Below are positions 5,973 to 6,343 of a stretch of DNA of 6,343 nt, one piece after another. Position 1 is the first letter of the stretch. Each line of letters begins with the position of its first letter. Where the stretch lies: the NCBI GenBank assembly GCA_013205415.1, contig JABMMY010000157.1:1-6343 (forward strand), in the 5' to 3' direction. The position numbers and the translations under genes are program-made. Origin of the DNA: Deltaproteobacteria bacterium. Lineage in GTDB: Bacteria > Bdellovibrionota > FAC87 > UBA2466. The notes beneath the pieces are model-generated. The model ran no database searches, was not told the origin of the DNA, and saw nothing but the letters and a program-made list of their open reading frames with translations.

Positions 5973-5991
5973 TAATAAAAACACAATTCAG
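5964..5991 (+). repeat. Near-repeat copy 2 (matches 4986-5014)
   Basis: A CAATCAACGTAATAA core, a short A-rich run and CAATTCAG, in the same orientation as copy 1. Its first nine bases overlap the 3' arm of the hairpin at 5946-5972; copy 1 lacks the pairing 5' arm, so the hairpin itself is not what is repeated. Confidence 0.4.
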
Positions 5992-6052
5992 CTAGTCGTA
6001 TTCACCCACTCCTGTTATGCAACGAGTCGGGCACCTTCCCAGGTTTTTTTTA

Positions 6053-6316
6053 ATGAATGAAGACAAGGTAAAAATTAAAATTCAAGATACCCAAGGCAAC
6101 TGTAAAGAGCTGTGGGTAGAGATGGGGTCTAACCTTCGCGAAGTCTTACTTAGGAATCGGTTTTCCTTATATCAAGGAAAGTTTAAAAAATTAAATTGTA
6201 AGGGCATGGGAGTGTGTGGATCGTGTAAAATTATCGTTCGAGAACGTGACGAGGATTGGGAAAGACGGGCGTGTCAAATTCAATGCTTTCAGGAATTAGA
6301 AATACGTTTAAAATAG
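6053..6316 (+). CDS. Small 2Fe-2S ferredoxin-like protein
   Basis: A likely cytoplasmic one-electron carrier with a 2Fe-2S cluster. In the 87-residue form C49-KGMGV-C55-GS-C58 supplies three ligands, and the fourth is probably C74 in ERRACQ, which matches the usual W-R-x-A-C-Q context (W69, R72); C78 lies close by. The N-terminal part (VKIKIQDTQGNCKELWVEMGSNLREVLL) fits the two strands and first helix of the beta-grasp fold. The C-x5-C-x2-C spacing is that of adrenodoxin-like ferredoxins. Third and fourth ligands are only 15 residues apart, shorter than the roughly 29-37 usual in plant and adrenodoxin types, and the whole protein is short. I prefer the ATG at 6053, with AGG nine bases upstream; an in-frame ATG at 6017 would add 12 residues unlike the fold. 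No redox partner is visible nearby. Confidence 0.82.
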   Translation: MNEDKVKIKIQDTQGNCKELWVEMGSNLREVLLRNRFSLYQGKFKKLNCKGMGVCGSCKIIVRERDEDWERRACQIQCFQELEIRLK

Positions 6317-6319
6317 AAA

Positions 6320-6332
6320 CTCTTTAAGAGGA
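6320..6332 (+). promoter_or_regulatory. Possible Shine-Dalgarno for a gene beyond the right edge
   Basis: AAGAGGA at 6326-6332 resembles a ribosome binding site, with a TTG at 6340-6342 at suitable distance. The same bases form the small symmetric sequence CTCTTTAAGAG (6320-6330). Only 27 bases follow the ferredoxin stop, so whether a gene starts here cannot be decided. Confidence 0.25.
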
Positions 6333-6343
6333 CAATACTTTGA

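Larger units (their letters stand above)
5637..6052. other. Long divergent intergenic region
   Basis: About 415 bases between the secreted-protein gene (minus) and the ferredoxin gene (plus). It holds nested inverted repeats at 5669-5710, an 11-bp direct repeat (5714-5724 and 5788-5798), a promoter candidate at 5822-5850, a bulged hairpin at 5946-5972 and the second near-repeat copy at 5964-5991. A 73-codon plus-strand frame at 5839-6060 lacks a Shine-Dalgarno, and its start falls inside the promoter spacer, so I do not call it a gene. No tRNA or known riboswitch was recognised. Confidence 0.5.

Overview
The window reads as a piece of a bacterial chromosome, AT-leaning, with short intergenic gaps and no phage, transposon, CRISPR or RNA gene that I can recognise. 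The core genes are ordinary bacterial housekeeping genes (a small-type transaldolase and the t6A factor TsaB). The GldA/GldF/GldG-type ABC export cluster sits outside any Bacteroidetes-style gliding locus. Together with a small signal-peptide protein I do not recognise and a compact ferredoxin, this would fit a Gram-negative of the Bdellovibrionota/Oligoflexia or former Deltaproteobacteria kind. That placement is inference from gene content, not from a marker gene.

Layout. (1) Positions 1-467, minus strand: the first 155 residues of a transaldolase that runs off the left edge. (2) Positions 468-616: a compact divergent control region with two face-to-face sigma70-type promoters whose -35 boxes overlap at 531-537, and two perfect palindromes of similar sequence, one in each predicted leader. 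(3) Positions 617-3943, plus strand: a tight three-gene operon (4-nt overlap, then a 4-nt gap) encoding an ABC ATPase, a six-helix ABC-2 permease and a GldG-like membrane-anchored auxiliary protein. (4) Positions 3958-4656, minus strand: tsaB, convergent with the operon across a 14-nt A/T-rich spacer. (5) Positions 4657-5045: about 390 bases with no convincing gene. (6) Positions 5046-5636, minus strand: an unrecognised exported protein with eight cysteines. (7) Positions 5637-6052: about 415 bases with nested inverted repeats, a promoter candidate, a bulged hairpin and a dubious small reading frame. (8) Positions 6053-6316, plus strand: a small 2Fe-2S ferredoxin-like protein. A Shine-Dalgarno-like site at the right edge may belong to a gene outside the window.

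How the parts work together. The ABC ATPase, permease and GldG-like protein almost certainly form one inner-membrane complex; its substrate cannot be read from sequence. Transaldolase and TsaB are unrelated housekeeping functions. The exported cysteine-rich protein and the ferredoxin stand alone, and no partner is visible. I see no clear evidence for an undescribed multi-gene system. The points most worth following are the overlapping divergent promoter, the tandem-repeat linker in the GldG-like protein, the orphan eight-cysteine secreted protein and the ferredoxin with an unusually short cluster loop.
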